The notes: generated from the letters alone by a model not told the origin. Positions 1 through 11,617 are shown, counted from the first letter of the stretch. The stretch: DNA of 64,000 nt from Sipunculus nudus (GCA_026874595.1 CM049318.1:34307956-34371955), one strand, 5' to 3'. Numbers and translations: made by a program.

Positions 1-260
1 AATAGAGTTATTAGTATAACATTAAACGAACTATCAGTTAAAATTTGTTACTGGTAGCGGGTAACAGGTGGCGCCACATGGCGCTGACAGGATTCCCGCA
101 CTCCTCACGAAACGGTCGCATTCCTATCCAGGAATTTCCTTGGACTCACTTCACCAACGGAGAACATATGCCCTGGACTTTTTGCAAAATTTTCAAAAAA
201 AAATATTTTAGTGGACATTTGGTGATATGCTATCTTATTACATTCTTGCAATATAGCCAA
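1..260 (+). repeat. R1 dispersed repeat, copy 0 (partial)
   Basis: This stretch matches the 3' half of the R1 repeat seen complete at 2830-4505. Shared blocks include the 'actggtagcgg' and 'aggtggcgccacatg' segment, a 'gagaacatatgcc' segment, 'gcaaaattttcaa', and the 'ttcttgcaatatagccaa' end. It is cut by the window edge, so its 5' part is not visible. It ends in a T-run where copy A has a (GT)n/poly-G tract. No coding capacity is seen. Confidence 0.75.
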
Positions 261-269
261 TTTTTTTTT

Positions 270-2530
270 TTTGGTGTATATGTTAAGTCGTGAAAAACGT
301 GAAAATCATCATAAAGCCAACTCCTAAAAGGATTCAAGGCTAACAAGGGTTGATGAGTTATTACTTTACCGATATTTTGGTTCCAGTTTTCGTGTATGGA
401 TTTTGTCAGGTTCCCCTGATGTCTAAACAATTTAATAATTTTTGTTTTCCTTTTTTATTCTGTTTTCCTTCCTTCTGTCATGATTGTGCTAGATTTCACA
501 TATGACTGGTTTTCAAAAGCTGACCTTTGAGCATAATAATAGGCTGAGGTGACAGAGTTGCACCTGATATTTACTTTTGACCTTGATCTGATATCCATGG
601 TCATACACTCAATGTAGCTGATTCCCAATTATCGCTCAGTTGGGAGCGTCAATAGGGATTCCAGTGATCGCTAAGACTGATTGCAAACAATTTCTTTTCT
701 TTATTTATGGACCATACTAAAATATTTTGGGGAGATATGCCTTTATATAACTAACATTACTCTGTTTTACTAGGCGTTTCTCTATATTTGCTTAATATTA
801 AAGAAATATATTTATTTTGGATATATTTTTGCCGAATGTAATGAAAAATCAATATATTCATGTAATGATATGCAATTATTATCAGGATTAAAGACAATAC
901 TTGAAAATTCCCATCAAATAAAAACATTATTTAAACATATTTTGGTTTTAAAAAATAATAGAATACCTTTATATAAAAAAAAACACTTCATAATAAAGAC
1001 GTAGTGAGGTGTGTTCAACAAATTTTCAGTGCTTACCCCTCAAATATGTGTTGATTTTATTTTAAATGGCTGAAAATATTTCTGTTAAAATCTTCGATTT
1101 AGACTAACCTTCATGTACATACCTCTCGAAAGTTGTGGTTGTGTTAGGCAAATGAAGATTTTGTTGAGCCCATTTCTTTTCTGACAGCATTTCCGAATTA
1201 ACACAAGTCCAAAAATCATCTGTGTGATGGACATCTTTTTCAGACTCATTTTGATGCAAATCTAAGGTCATACACTAATTATATCACTAAACTTTGGTAA
1301 TAACACATCAATACAAGTTAATATGATCATGTCAGTACATTTGGCACAACTTCAAACCGTTTTCAAGCCGAATTTATATAGTAGTTGAAGAATCATTGAA
1401 AAAAACTGAAACGGGGTATTTTATATATTTCATGCAAACTTCAGAGGGGGTGTACAGAGGGGATACGCTTGAAAAAAAATTTGGGGGAAAATATTTTCCA
1501 AGGTTTTATATGCTGGTGCATAAATTCAGGGGGTTAGTGTAACAAAAAAAAACAAACTTGTAAAATAATACCCACCTCTGTAGTTTTGCGTTAGGACAAA
1601 TCGGCACGACTTCGACAGGGAACGGTTTTCATTGGCCGAGTTCATCCGCTGGATGGGTGTGACTTGCATGACATAATTTCTGATAGATGGCGCTGCGATA
1701 GATTCTTTCCAAAACTATGGGAAATTCCTCAGAATTGATGGAAAAATATGGTGAAATATAACCATCAGGAACAAACGCTCCCGATATATCCTGCTTGCCA
1801 ACAATTTAGTGCTATCGTAATTTATAATTTAGATGACACACATGCATACCTTGCCAAATAGTTGTAGAGATACACTATATGGCTATACATCGAATCGTTT
1901 TATACCTCCTCCGCTGAAACTGCTGCTTTGTGTAGCAAGGTTTTTTACCACCCGGACAAGCGCAATGCAAAGAATTGTAATCGTACGAATGAGCGCTTGG
2001 TGTTGCATAGCCAAATATAAAAAATTTAAACCCACGACACCCAGCTCTAATTGGTCTGCTATACTTTGTTCTGTGCCAATCCTCGTGTTAAAAATCCCAT
2101 AGAATTTGCTATACGAAGCAGCGGTTAAAGTGTAGGGTGTGGAACGAACTAATTGTATATACCAGTTACGTAACGAGTGTATTTTAGATATTCCCTTTTA
2201 ATATACGGTACGTGTCTGAAAATTTCAACCGAAATCCATATAGAACATTGAAAGATATGGCTCGGACACACACACACACATTGACCACGGGGTCCGATTA
2301 TATGTAACTGACACCGGTTAACAAATGACGCCATATGTAGGTGGCGCTCTATCAGCTAGAGTTCAAAAATCATTTAAAATCGTAAACATTTCTTTTCAAA
2401 ATCTGTTAACGCTTAATTACCCCTAAAAATTGTCGTGACACGCATGCGTGTGCACATGCGATTTCTTAACGGTTTGATAAACATCGCTTTATAAATACTC
2501 CTCACAGTGTGACAGAGAAGCAAACAAGTA
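270..2530. other. AT-rich non-coding stretch, no gene recognised
   Basis: Only short chance open frames occur on either strand, and no splice-site/ORF combination stands out. Short A/T runs are common. The stretch at 2340-2350 reuses the 'aggtggcgc' motif found in R1, which hints at decayed repeat DNA. I see no recognisable gene, RNA or element. Confidence 0.5.
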
Positions 2531-2534
2531 CCTG

Positions 2535-2640
2535 CGGAGAGAGATTGGTGGCAATGGAGCGTGTATTGGCTGACCTTAGATAGGATAACGCTTTCTTAGA
2601 GACCACGCCCAAATCCGCAATCATAGTAGGATGTATAGGT
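2535..2640 (+). repeat. R5 dispersed repeat, copy 1
   Basis: A ~105-bp block that recurs at 41990-42105 and 55525-55640. Shared landmarks are 'tg(c/t)gga(g/a)agagt', 'ggtggc(c)a', 'aacgc', 'gaccacgc(c/t)ca' and 'catccgcaa'. The three copies are diverged and share no flanking sequence, so this looks like an old interspersed repeat, not a local duplication. Confidence 0.6.
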
Positions 2641-3437
2641 CCGCCTGGATGGCATAATATTTGCATTTACCTAGAAATAAAACACAATCGGTATTTTATA
2701 ATGATTATTTGTGGAAATGAGGTGTGTTTGTTTCGCCATATCAATTTATTATCATTGTACTTGGAGTAAAACCGGTAGGCATTGATTTTATGGTTGCATA
2801 GACCGCGCGTGTTTGTGTGTTTTCGAAAGTTCTGTAAAATATCATAAAATGAATGCGCGGGGCCAGACGTTTTTTACTACGAGTCTCGAATTGGCTATGT
2901 CTTTGGTCAGGCGTCTTTCCACTAATATCGGAACGAATATTCTTGTGAGACATGAAAACAGAAATGAAACTGTCGGTCTTTTTGTCATGGGATCTGATTG
3001 CTAAAAAATTAGCAGTCCGACACCTGTGTGTAATGTAAGACAAGGGAAAATAGGATTTATATTCGCATTGTGTTACATTTCCTTGGTGATATAAAAATCA
3101 ATTAAGGCTTCCATCGAATGCGCGGGAAAAATTCTCGCCCTTGATGATAATAAGGTAAAGATGCCCGCTTATCTACGTAACGCATAATAGCTCCGAAGTG
3201 GGCAATGACCGAGAAACGACATTTTAAACTTGTGGAAAATTGTAAGATAACAGAAACTGTAAACATCCAGGGGACATTGTTTCATTGTTAATATAAAATG
3301 TCAATTCACCAAAGAAAATTTAAATGTTTGACCCTCATTTTAATATGTAAAATTGATATAACAAGCTCTACCTGAAAAATGTTGTTTTTTCTGTTTCTTT
3401 CATTTGTTGGCCCTCCAGCGAAGGAGAATTTCAAAAT

Positions 3438-3447
3438 GTCTAGAGAG
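3438..3447 (+). other. Empty LINE target site in R1 copy A
   Basis: The sequence 'gtctagagag' lies 22 bp after the start of the 'ctccagcg' hairpin. It corresponds to the position where LINE copies 1 and 2 are inserted in the other R1 copies ('gtttagagat' and 'gtgtgagat'). No insertion or duplication is present here, so this is the unoccupied form of the site. Confidence 0.6.
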
Positions 3448-3928
3448 ACACAGCTCTTTGTTTACGAGATAACCAATCTGTAAGTCAAGAGTGTCACTAT
3501 ATGGTTTTAATGCCTTCTATAATTTAAAGGTTTTATAAAGAATTGCATAATTACATAAAGTTTGGTGTTTGTACCTGTTAATTACCAAAATATTATAATT
3601 TTAGTGAATTTATTAAATTTAACTTTTTTTCTATATATTGCACTTTTGTTTTGCCGATGAAAAAAATAACTGTTTAATAAACATTAATCAAACTACAATT
3701 AAATATTTGTAACTGGTAGCGGTAATAGGTGGCGCCACATGTTCACGGGCGCTGTCGAGAATCCCACTCCTCACGAAGCGTCGCATTTCATTCCTGACAT
3801 TTCATTCGACACACTGCTCCCGCAGAGAACATATGCCGTGGACCTCTGCAAAATTTTCAAGAATATTATTTTAGTGGATATCTGGTGATCTGCTATCCTA
3901 TAACGTTCTTGCGATGTAGCCAGTTCTG

Positions 3929-3933
3929 TTTGT

Positions 3934-3964
<31 letters not shown>

Positions 3965-3972
3965 GGGGGGGG
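3929..3972 (+). repeat. (GT)n followed by a 25-nt G run
   Basis: Simple sequence inside R1 copy A: about nine GT units followed by 25 consecutive Gs. The G run can form G-quadruplexes, and its exact length may be affected by sequencing or assembly. Confidence 0.9.
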
Positions 3973-4060
3973 CTTCTGATTTGCTTATATTTTCCTTTCA
4001 TGTCATACCGATGGCCCTTAATAATGTCGAACTTTTCATTATGGCCTTCAGATCTATCCA

Positions 4061-4061
4061 A

Positions 4062-4149
<88 letters not shown>
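4061..4149. repeat. Compound (CT)n(TA)n microsatellite
   Basis: A CT run passes directly into a TA run. The same CT-to-TA order is seen near 22680 and 37242. Open frames of repeated Ile-Tyr here are artefacts of the TA repeat. Confidence 0.9.
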
Positions 4150-4151
<2 letters not shown>

Positions 4152-4717
4152 GGGACCGGGGCACAGTGAATCAGGAATCTTTGAAAGAATCAGACAAAAC
4201 TGAGCATTACTGCTTCATATTATATAAATATATATATTTATAAATATATATATATATAAATTTTTAAATGAATACAGGATAATGAACATTTCATAGCATT
4301 AGGTTTATCATTATCTGCTCAACGATATAATTTCAACATAAACAGCACAGTACAGATTTAAAAACACACAACCATAACATAATACTACATAATTCCACAC
4401 ATTTAACCGTTCTTCATATATCTTTCCGTAACACACACACACGTATAATCAACAAAACAATTTGTTTTACTCTTTTCAAGAATGCAAATAATTAAATCAA
4501 AACATATTTTGGATGTTCCTGCGTTTTGAATCATGAAAATTATTCTTTAACAGTGACATTTTCATTTTACGGCGATATAATTGTTATTAAAAGACCTGAC
4601 TGTAGAAATTATGGTTTTTTTTTAAATAAACTATAATTTTTTTATTGCAAATTTGAATATACATACATTTTAACAGGTTTAGAAATATCAGCAGTTTTTC
4701 TGCTGTTCCATTGATAT

Positions 4718-4751
4718 TTATATATATATATAATGTATATATATATATATA

Positions 4752-4809
<58 letters not shown>
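4718..4809. repeat. (TA)n microsatellite
   Basis: Long TA repeat interrupted by two 'taatgtata' variants. The surrounding 4510-5020 is AT-rich with no gene seen. Confidence 0.9.
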
Positions 4810-4812
<3 letters not shown>

Positions 4813-5022
4813 CCTATGACTTTGATTAAGCGTCTTGTATATAACATTTACAGTTTTATTATTCCATTTGCTGAAGGATAACCTATTATGGTAAACGTAT
4901 TGACGTATTCTATACAACCTATTCGTATCGCTTTTGAAGATCCCATAAAGAGAGAAAGAATAGCTACGAGTCTACTCTAATATTATTTCAAAAGAACGTG
5001 CGCCGACAGAAAAAGCTGGTAT

Positions 5023-5400
5023 AGAAGGTCACGTGGACCTATTTGGAGATTGGTACAAATGTTTGGCCTGCTCGGGTTGGCTCTAGCCGTTATGCCAGGA
5101 CTCCTGGCACCGGAGGCCTTTAAAAACACCTATTGTTTGAATATAAGGTATGCTTAGCATAATCTGAAACAAAAAAAAATAATGGTATCAGTCAATTTTT
5201 TTAAAATCTGTGGCCAGTCTAAAGACATGTTATCCAAATGCTTGTTTGGGACTGCTAGGAGGGGTAATTTGGCTTCAGTGCATTCGGATCTGAATTGTGA
5301 GAAATTAAGAAACACAAGCCCTGATTTTCTTGGCCTTGTTTTACTGTAAAAACAACAAACTCTCAGGTAAAAAAATTAATAAATACGATGCGTTACCTCA
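5023..5400 (+). repeat. R2 dispersed repeat, copy 1
   Basis: Shares ordered blocks with 35810-36245 and 59325-59775: 'aaggtcacgtgg', 'tttggcctgctc', 'ttggctctag', 'ttagcataatc', 'tttgggactgct', 'ggaggggtaat', 'acacaagccctgatttt' and 'aacaacaaa(c/t)tctcaggta'. The copies are collinear and diverged. No open frame is conserved among them, so a non-autonomous interspersed element is likely. Confidence 0.75.
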
Positions 5401-5489
5401 AAGGTCAACAGAACATCAGTGAATATCAGTTTAAAATATTGCTTCATTAGTATTTACTAAATAAGTGCTGAAAATATCGTCCCCGAAAT

Positions 5490-6593
5490 TCCCCCCCACT
5501 GTAAAATATGCGCGGGGCACGACCGGTGTTTTACTATACGAGTCTCTAATTGGCTATGCATGTCTTTGGTCAGGCGTCTTTCCACCAATCGCGGAGCGTA
5601 TATTCTTGTGAGAAATCGATCATATACAGAAATGAAACTGTCGGTCTTTTGTCATGGGATCTGACTGCTAAAAAATTGCAGTCGGACACCTGTGTGTAAT
5701 GTAAAATAAGAAAAATTGGATTTTTATTCGCATTACGTTATATTTCCTTGCTGATATTAATATGAAGGCTTCCATATCGAATGCGCGGGAAATAATTCTC
5801 GCCCTTGATGAAAATAAGGTAAAGATACCTGTTAATCTGCGTAAAGCATAATAGCTCCACAGGTGAGTATAGACCGACGATCAACATTTAAAAAAATTGT
5901 GAGATAACTGCATGAACTGTAAAAATTCAGGGGACATGATGTTTCATTATTAAAAATAAAATGCCAAGTCACCAATTAATGAAAATTGCCTGGACGATCG
6001 AAAAACTAAACAACATGCACTCTGCAGAGAAACAGGAATAATGTACCTGATGCGTTTATGATATTTTTATTGAAATAAAATGTCAATTTTTTTGTTAAAT
6101 CATAATGTCAGTTAGATCTTAGGAAACTAATCAATGATTTAGCACTCGTAGAGCATTTAGAAAATCCACATATACAATTAAACATTTGAACCACATTTTG
6201 ACATAGAAATAAAAGCAAAAAAAAAAAAACCAACTAATAACCTGCCTTTTCACGGGAGGGGCTTGATAAAACATTGACGATTAATCTCTGTCGAAAAATT
6301 TATATTTTAAAAGATTGTGGATATCATGTTATATTAAATATATGTCTATATGCCACTTTACATTTGAGCGTTTAGAATATATATGATCTGACTGTAGTGC
6401 AGTCATGCAAAAATTACCTTCATGAGTCTGCCATGCTCACTATCAGGAGAGCCTGCTGGCCAAGACTTAACGTTTACGTCGGACGCTCTCATTTTCTGTC
6501 TTTCCTTCTTTACATAAGTACCGCTCATCCACAATATGGTTCTTTCGTTTGTTTGCCCTCCAGCGGTTGGAGAACTTCAAAAAGTTTAGAGAT
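5490..6593 (+). repeat. R1 copy B, left part, split by LINE copy 1
   Basis: Collinear with R1 copy A from 'gcgcgggg' through the 'ctccagcggttggag' hairpin and 'aaaaagtttagagat', where LINE copy 1 begins. The match resumes at 11702 on the far side of the LINE. Compared with copy A, small indels are present, including extra sequence at 6000-6380. Confidence 0.75.
6584..6593 (+). repeat. Target-site duplication of LINE copy 1, 3' side
   Basis: 'gtttagagat' lies directly before the 15-16-nt T run (the LINE poly-A read on the plus strand). The identical 10-mer follows the LINE 5' end at 11702-11711. Confidence 0.75.
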
Positions 6594-6609
6594 TTTTTTT
6601 TTTTTTTTA

Positions 6610-6801
6610 TATTGTTTATTAAAATCAGGATATATATATAAATACACAATTATAAAGTCTGTTAGCAATCCATATTAACCTTCATATACGAAATTCACAT
6701 GCAAGTATACAAACAAATGCTAAATTTAAACCACACCTTCAACAATATATCAACCAACATTCAACAGTAACTCCCCCCCCCCCCCGCCAATTAAAAAAAG
6801 G
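6610..6801 (-). other. LINE copy 1 3' UTR with G tract
   Basis: About 190 nt from the ORF2 stop to the poly-A tail. On the minus strand it holds a run of 13 Gs (plus 6773-6785) just after the stop; copy 2 has 15. A G-rich stretch in the 3' UTR also occurs in mammalian L1 elements. Whether it matters here is unknown. Confidence 0.7.
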
Positions 6802-9800
6802 TCAAATATTAACACAGAACTCATAATCATCATCTACTGAACACAGTGCATTCTTATAACACCACAAATCCACAAAAGCTCTTTTCTGTCCAAGTTCTAT
6901 AAATTTTAAGTGCTCTTCTTTTAACCTACTGGTGATTAACGTTTTAAACCAAATAACATTATTCACATCATTATTGTACAGTCTCATATTTCTACATTTC
7001 CACAGTATGTATTTACCCGAAACAAGAAGGAAATCTAAAAGCTTAATGCATACCTCTGAAAAATCTCCCTGTCTATGGTTAAATCCAAAACATATAGTAA
7101 ATAGATTTAAAGTAACAGTTTCCTCAGCAACTCTGTTAAATATGTAATTAATCTCTTTCCAAAATCTTAAAGCTACTGAACAGTCATAAAATATGTGCAA
7201 ATTTGTTTCTCGTCTTAAACATACATCACATAAATCATCCGATAATATTTTACATTTCTTTAAAAAATCCTTTGTTGGCAGAGCAAAATGTAACGACTTC
7301 CAGTTAATATCCAAGTGTAATCTGTCACTAAGTTTAAAATAACATCTGCTAAAGACATGTTTTGTTTCCAAATCGTTATTAAAAATGTTCCGCCATTTCA
7401 CCATACAAGCTGGAGAATTCTTCATGAGCAACATGCCATACAACAATTTAACAGAAAAATTTGAAATAGATATTTCATTTTTCCCCTGATTAATCACGAA
7501 ATCAGACGTATAATCTGAGTCCCTTCCGCACCTTAAAATATTAACCCAATCTGAATCAATACAATTTATTAATTCCTCGTACATCTTTTCGATTTTACCA
7601 TCCGGTTTAGTTTTATACCGTGCGGATACCTCATCGAACCTGTGGAAATATCCGATACGTCTATTCCAAATGTGTTTTATTTTACAACATCCATTTTCAA
7701 TAAATTCTTTAAGGAAGAACTTTTCACCAGAATCATTAATAATCTCATCATTCAGGAACAGTATTTGATCAAAAATTGCAGTTTTGTTCATAGGTTGGAT
7801 CTTATACGTAACTTTCAATTTATACCAAGCGTCCAACATTTCCCGATACACAACTGGTTGATCTCGACAATTCTTATAAGTAACATTATAGCTACATCTT
7901 AATATGTTTTTACCAAATGAGGTGCCTCTGTGCAAACCAATAAAATACTCCGCTAAAATGCGACATTTGTGATCCATGTTTAATACTTTGGATATCCATG
8001 TGATTCTCTGTGCAATAATCTTATTTTTAATGGACACCAGATTTTGTCCACCATTATTCCTAGGTAGCATGATGATATCTTTGGCCACCAGGTGTCTCTT
8101 ATAGCTCCAGAAAAAGTCAATAAGAAGCTTTTCTATCTTATCAGACACCCATGATGGCATATGAATAATATTAGAAAAGTACCATATTCCACTACTAGCA
8201 ATTGAATTAATAATAACCATCCTACCTGTAAAAGACAAATTCCGGTGAGACCACATAGCCAAAACATTTTGCAACTTCTTAATTTTAACCTCCCAATTTT
8301 CATTACACACATCAGTATTTCCAAAATAAAACCCTAATACTTTTACTTGATTAGATGTCCACTTAATATTACCTGGTGTTTCGTTCTTACCAACGTTACA
8401 ACCTAGCCACAAACCTTCTGTTTTTTCCTTATTGATCTTTGCCCCAGAAGCTCGCTGAAAAATATTTAAAAGAGTTAGACAAGCAGTTATCGATTCAGTA
8501 TCTGAAACAAAAATAGAAGTATCATCTGCATACTGTACGACTTTTAACTCTGTGTCGTCTGGTAACTTTATACCTTTAATATTATCATCACATCGAATGG
8601 CATTTGCCATTATCTCTGCAACTATAATATACAAAAGAGGACTTAAAGGACACCCTTGTCTAGTGCCTCTTGAAAGAGTGAAAAAGGACGACAGGAAACC
8701 ATTTATCTTAACACAGCTCTGCACATCTGTGTAACACAATTGTATCCAATTAATAAACCCTGGCCCAAATCCGAAGATTTTTAGACATTTAACCATAAAT
8801 CTCCAATCAATTCTATCGAAAGCTTTTTCCTGGTCTAAACATAACATAGCACCAGGTATTTGTTTAAAGTTGACATAATCTATCACATCTCTTATTAAGG
8901 AAACAGACTGCATTATGGAACGACCTTTAATAGAGCAAGTCTGGTCATTTGCAATTATTTCATGCAACACTTTTAACAACCGATTACTCAAACATTTAGT
9001 CAAGATCTTATAATCTACGTTAAGTAAAGAAATCGGACGCCAATTTTTTAACAGTTCACGATCACCTTTTTTAAATAACAATGATATTACACCCCGCCTC
9101 TGTGATGTAGAGAGATTTCCAATTTTATACGCCGTATTCACCACTTTAATGAAATAATTTCCTAAAATGTCCCAAAAATGTAAATAAAATTCCGCTGTCA
9201 ATCCATCAAGCCCTGGACTTTTTTCCTTTTTAAAACTCTTTAAGGCTACTGTGGCTTCCTGTAAAGAAATTTCACCTTCACATTGTTGCATGTTTTCAAT
9301 TGAAAGTTTCTTAGAGACCTTGGCCAACAGTAAATCTTGGGCCCTGGAGTCAGTTTGTTCCGCAGAATAAAGACATGAATAAAAAGATTTCCCCACTTCG
9401 AGCATGTCCTTTATGTCACAATGAACAATGCCCTTTTCATCCTTTAAAGTCTGCATGGTTCGGCGAGCACCTCTTTGTTTTTCGAGCCCAACAAAGAATT
9501 TTGTCAGGCGTTCACCTTGCTCCCTAAACTGGACTTTACACCTAATGGCCGTAGCATTTGTTTCTTTCTCATTGAAATCCCTCAGTTTCTGTTCTATTTT
9601 TAAAAGTTGTTCTAAATTAACACACAAACCTTGCTCGCGCTCTGAAAGCAAGGAATTGTATGCTCTTTCCAAGCGGAATTTTAACCTTCTTTTAGCCTTG
9701 ACCTTATCTTTACAATAGCTTCTGGTAAGCTCTTTGAGTTTTTGTTTCCCCAGATCCCACCAGAACAAAATATTATTGTACTTTTCCTTACTAGTTTGCC

Positions 9801-10647
9801 AACGCTTCCAAAAATCTGTCACTATTTCATTGTATAAAGGATCTTTTAAAACTGAACTATTGAAATGCCAGTAGCCTGGCCCCCGAGGTTTACAGTTAAA
9901 ATCGATGTTCGCTGTGACACATTCATGGTCAGATAAAATATTCCTTAAAATAGCACAATGTTTAATGAAAAGTACACGTCCAGTATAAATTCTGTCAATC
10001 CTAGTATGTACTTCATACCTTTTCCAGTGATGGCTAAAAGCTTTTGTTTCAGGGTTTAAAACTCTGAAAGAATCTGTTAGCATGTATTTCCGTTTAAGAT
10101 TATTAATTTCTTCTCTACCAACAAGACAACCTTTATGTGATATATTACCACCTTGTTTATCGAGATTGATATTTTCTATGCAATTAAAATCCCCCGCTAA
10201 TATTACCGGACACTTCACTGGATCTGTTGATAGAATAAAATTATTTAAGTTTGAGAGAAAGGTACGTCTGTCGCTTGAACCATTAGGACAGTATACATTA
10301 ATTAAATTACATTGAGTTTGACCAAAATCAAGAATAATACTCACAATGCGGCCTTCGGTGTCTGTTTTCTGCTCTAGGACTTGCCCGTCACAAGCGGTGG
10401 ATACCCATATTACAGTTCCACAGTGACGATTAGCACAACCACTGGAAAAAACATTACCTTGCCAGGACTTAAAGATTTGAGAACTCTCATAGGACGATAA
10501 AAAGGTTTCCTGTAAACAAAGAATATCAATTTTATGTTTCAAAACGTAGTTTCTTAATGACAGTTGTTTTTGTGTAACACAAAGTCCTCTGATGTTAAGA
10601 CTAGCTACAATGAAAGTTAATAAACAGTATATAAAAGGTAAATTCAT
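6802..10647 (-). CDS. LINE ORF2: endonuclease-reverse transcriptase (copy 1, intact)
   Basis: 1281 residues. An N-terminal AP-like endonuclease nicks target DNA and a reverse transcriptase copies the LINE RNA into the nick. Endonuclease landmarks are SLNIRG (N18), LQET (E47), Y119, AGDFN (D153, N155), RIDRIY (D218) and SDH (239-241). The RT spans roughly 475-760: SPGLDG, NWRPISLLN, the first catalytic Asp in CLDQEKAFD (D605), GTRQGCPLSPLL and YADD (706-709). A C-terminal Cys/His cluster (CDVC...H....C) fits the zf-RVT type found in LINEs. The start is 13 nt after the ORF1 stop, as expected for a bicistronic LINE. No frameshift or stop is present. An upstream out-of-frame ATG overlaps the linker, so re-initiation is plausible. 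Confidence 0.93.
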   Translation of the reverse strand: MNLPFIYCLLTFIVASLNIRGLCVTQKQLSLRNYVLKHKIDILCLQETFLSSYESSQIFKSWQGNVFSSGCANRHCGTVIWVSTACDGQVLEQKTDTEGRIVSIILDFGQTQCNLINVYCPNGSSDRRTFLSNLNNFILSTDPVKCPVILAGDFNCIENINLDKQGGNISHKGCLVGREEINNLKRKYMLTDSFRVLNPETKAFSHHWKRYEVHTRIDRIYTGRVLFIKHCAILRNILSDHECVTANIDFNCKPRGPGYWHFNSSVLKDPLYNEIVTDFWKRWQTSKEKYNNILFWWDLGKQKLKELTRSYCKDKVKAKRRLKFRLERAYNSLLSEREQGLCVNLEQLLKIEQKLRDFNEKETNATAIRCKVQFREQGERLTKFFVGLEKQRGARRTMQTLKDEKGIVHCDIKDMLEVGKSFYSCLYSAEQTDSRAQDLLLAKVSKKLSIENMQQCEGEISLQEATVALKSFKKEKSPGLDGLTAEFYLHFWDILGNYFIKVVNTAYKIGNLSTSQRRGVISLLFKKGDRELLKNWRPISLLNVDYKILTKCLSNRLLKVLHEIIANDQTCSIKGRSIMQSVSLIRDVIDYVNFKQIPGAMLCLDQEKAFDRIDWRFMVKCLKIFGFGPGFINWIQLCYTDVQSCVKINGFLSSFFTLSRGTRQGCPLSPLLYIIVAEIMANAIRCDDNIKGIKLPDDTELKVVQYADDTSIFVSDTESITACLTLLNIFQRASGAKINKEKTEGLWLGCNVGKNETPGNIKWTSNQVKVLGFYFGNTDVCNENWEVKIKKLQNVLAMWSHRNLSFTGRMVIINSIASSGIWYFSNIIHMPSWVSDKIEKLLIDFFWSYKRHLVAKDIIMLPRNNGGQNLVSIKNKIIAQRITWISKVLNMDHKCRILAEYFIGLHRGTSFGKNILRCSYNVTYKNCRDQPVVYREMLDAWYKLKVTYKIQPMNKTAIFDQILFLNDEIINDSGEKFFLKEFIENGCCKIKHIWNRRIGYFHRFDEVSARYKTKPDGKIEKMYEELINCIDSDWVNILRCGRDSDYTSDFVINQGKNEISISNFSVKLLYGMLLMKNSPACMVKWRNIFNNDLETKHVFSRCYFKLSDRLHLDINWKSLHFALPTKDFLKKCKILSDDLCDVCLRRETNLHIFYDCSVALRFWKEINYIFNRVAEETVTLNLFTICFGFNHRQGDFSEVCIKLLDFLLVSGKYILWKCRNMRLYNNDVNNVIWFKTLITSRLKEEHLKFIELGQKRAFVDLWCYKNALCSVDDDYEFCVNI

Positions 10648-10660
10648 GAAAGTTCATAAT

Positions 10661-11617
10661 TTAGGATAGAAAGTCCTGATCCTCAGAGGTCGGCTGGTCT
10701 GAGACTCTGGTAGAACTTGGGGTCTGAAGATCCGTGTTCCGGTCTCGGTCTTGTGGGTGTCGGCGAGGGTCTCCTGGTAGTTGGCTGGACGGCGATTCTG
10801 GTAATTTCCTCTTTCTACGTGAATTATGGGCGACATCTACGGGTGTATCAACAATCTGCAGGGGCGGGAAGGGATCGTCGTCGTCGAAGTCAGATAACGC
10901 AGCTGCTTGTCCTCTCGGGGGGCTTTCTGGCAGTTCAGGTTCTACATCTTTTACGGCCTCTGCGCTTTCAGTAGTCGGAAGGGTTACCATCAATCCAGGT
11001 TCGTCGGCTTTAGTTGGTCTTTCTCTTTCTCTATCGGGACAGTCTCTAGCCACATGGCCCTCCACTTTGCAGCGCCAGCATAGCCTGGTCTTCCCCTTGT
11101 AACGAATGTAAGCAACATGACGTTCATTACCCAGGAAGAATTCCATTCTATCGGGGACTTCTCTCTCAATAAACATCAAAATCTCTCTGTCCAAAGTCGG
11201 CAGCTCAGTCTCTGGCCAAAACTTGTGGCGGCACCCCTTCACGACTCTGCCGTATCTCTTCATTTCTGCCGTTATCAACTCGTGAGGGAAATTCAGCGGG
11301 AGACCCCGCAGTGACACCCATAACGGCTTACTCAGTTCAGCCGCCTGAGTGTCTAAAGTCCTCCCCAAACACTGCACACCATTGACTAATACTTCTTCAG
11401 CAAGTTCTGGAGTTCCAAAAATCAGCTGCATTGTGGTACCACTGATTGTATGAACAGCGCACAGCCCCGTCTTGTATTTCTTGACCAGTTCAATGACAGC
11501 TCTATTCAGCTCATCGGGTTGGAATTCGTGTCGGCAGACTAGTGATCGAGCAGCGTGGTGTAGACCGGTTTTACGCATCTGACGGGGAGGCCCATCCTCC
11601 CATGGGTTGGTGGTCAT
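10661..11617 (-). CDS. LINE ORF1: zinc-knuckle nucleic-acid-binding protein (copy 1, intact)
   Basis: 318 residues. It has an N-terminal region of mixed helix/strand character and a stretch around 98-130 that reads like an RRM-type fold (PLWVSLRGLP...RYGRVV). A single CCHC knuckle follows (C180, C183, H188, C193), then a basic/acidic, Ser/Pro-rich tail. Proteins of this layout coat LINE RNA in the retrotransposition particle. The ATG at 11617 is chosen because it is the first in-frame ATG in both copies and leaves an 84-nt 5' UTR. Confidence 0.88.
   Translation of the reverse strand: MTTNPWEDGPPRQMRKTGLHHAARSLVCRHEFQPDELNRAVIELVKKYKTGLCAVHTISGTTMQLIFGTPELAEEVLVNGVQCLGRTLDTQAAELSKPLWVSLRGLPLNFPHELITAEMKRYGRVVKGCRHKFWPETELPTLDREILMFIEREVPDRMEFFLGNERHVAYIRYKGKTRLCWRCKVEGHVARDCPDRERERPTKADEPGLMVTLPTTESAEAVKDVEPELPESPPRGQAAALSDFDDDDPFPPLQIVDTPVDVAHNSRRKRKLPESPSSQLPGDPRRHPQDRDRNTDLQTPSSTRVSDQPTSEDQDFLS

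Larger units (their letters stand above)
2830..4505 (+). repeat. R1 dispersed repeat, copy A (LINE-free)
   Basis: The most complete R1 copy, ~1.6 kb. In order it carries a 'gcgcgggg' start, 'actgtcggtctttt', 'gacacctgtgtgtaatg', 'ctcgcccttgatga', a small hairpin-forming 'ctccagcgaaggag' (3416-3429), an AT-rich middle, 'aggtggcgccacatg', 'cattcgacacactgc', a (GT)n/poly-G tract, a (CT)n(TA)n tract and a tail with 'tctgctcaacgatat' and 'aacagcacag'. It aligns throughout with copy B, which is broken up by insertions, so it serves as the empty-site reference. No coding capacity is seen. Confidence 0.75.

Noticed and set aside
3885-4203. Open frames coding poly-Gly, poly-Leu-Ser and Ile-Tyr repeats (also 4587-4917, 37083-37380, 47042-47236)
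   Set aside because: Translations of (GT)n/poly-G, (CT)n and (TA)n microsatellites.
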